Source of the DNA: Mesolinea sp964536465
GTDB taxonomy: Bacteria; Chloroflexota; Anaerolineae; Anaerolineales; Anaerolineaceae
NCBI GenBank assembly: GCA_964536465.1
Contig: CAZHXQ010000059.1
Span: 1 to 11,714, forward strand
DNA length: 11,714 nucleotides
Direction: 5' to 3'
Numbering within the stretch: the stretch's first letter is position 1; every line of letters starts with the position of its first letter. Shown here one piece after another: positions 11,713 through 11,714 of this stretch. The position numbers were made by a program, and so were the translations under genes. The notes beneath the pieces were generated by a model. It saw nothing but the letters and a program-made list of their open reading frames with translations, made no database searches and was not told the DNA's origin.

Positions 11713-11714
11713 CG

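Overview
The window is a stretch of a bacterial chromosome, about half G+C by eye, densely packed with ordinary chromosomal genes. It has no tRNA, rRNA, CRISPR array, insertion sequence or phage gene that I can see. The gene set and protein style (TrpRS, a YqhD-like aldehyde reductase, a MalZ-like maltodextrin glucosidase, a catabolic diaminopropionate ammonia-lyase, a YitT protein, a MazG-like protein) would suit an anaerobic or facultative fermenter. An Anaerolineae-type Chloroflexota is my best guess, but this is an impression from protein style and rests on no marker gene. Start codons include GTG, and two minus-strand genes look leaderless or nearly so.

Left part, plus strand (1-3302). 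A clear sigma70-type promoter drives trpS, which overlaps by one base a cation diffusion facilitator (CDF) metal exporter. The pair ends in a perfect hairpin that spans the exporter stop codon. A separate gene follows for an iron/zinc alcohol dehydrogenase of the YqhD type.

Middle, minus strand (3366-9221). Read in transcription order this is: diaminopropionate ammonia-lyase; a 183-base gap with hairpins; a MalZ-like GH13 maltodextrin glucosidase; a YihY/BrkB membrane protein; a family-2 glycosyltransferase whose start overlaps the YihY stop; then, after tandem hairpins, a DUF1801 protein that converges on the dehydrogenase. Glucosidase, YihY and glycosyltransferase form a tight cluster (37-base gap, then 14-base overlap), so alpha-glucan use and envelope or glycan assembly may be co-expressed.

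Right part (9222-11714). A divergent, AT-rich control region of about 300 bases separates the ammonia-lyase from a plus-strand MazG-like nucleotide pyrophosphohydrolase. That gene converges, 20 bases apart, on a minus-strand YitT to macro-domain (YmdB-like) operon. Upstream of YitT is a strong minus-strand terminator whose T-rich tail contains the likely YitT promoter. Beyond it is the 3' end of an unrecognised gene that runs off the window.

Nothing here amounts to a convincing undescribed system. The best leads are small: leaderless-start candidates, an operator-like dyad before the ammonia-lyase, the MazG-like protein with a long insert between its two metal motifs, the terminator-promoter overlap, and the unrecognised aromatic-rich protein end at the right edge.
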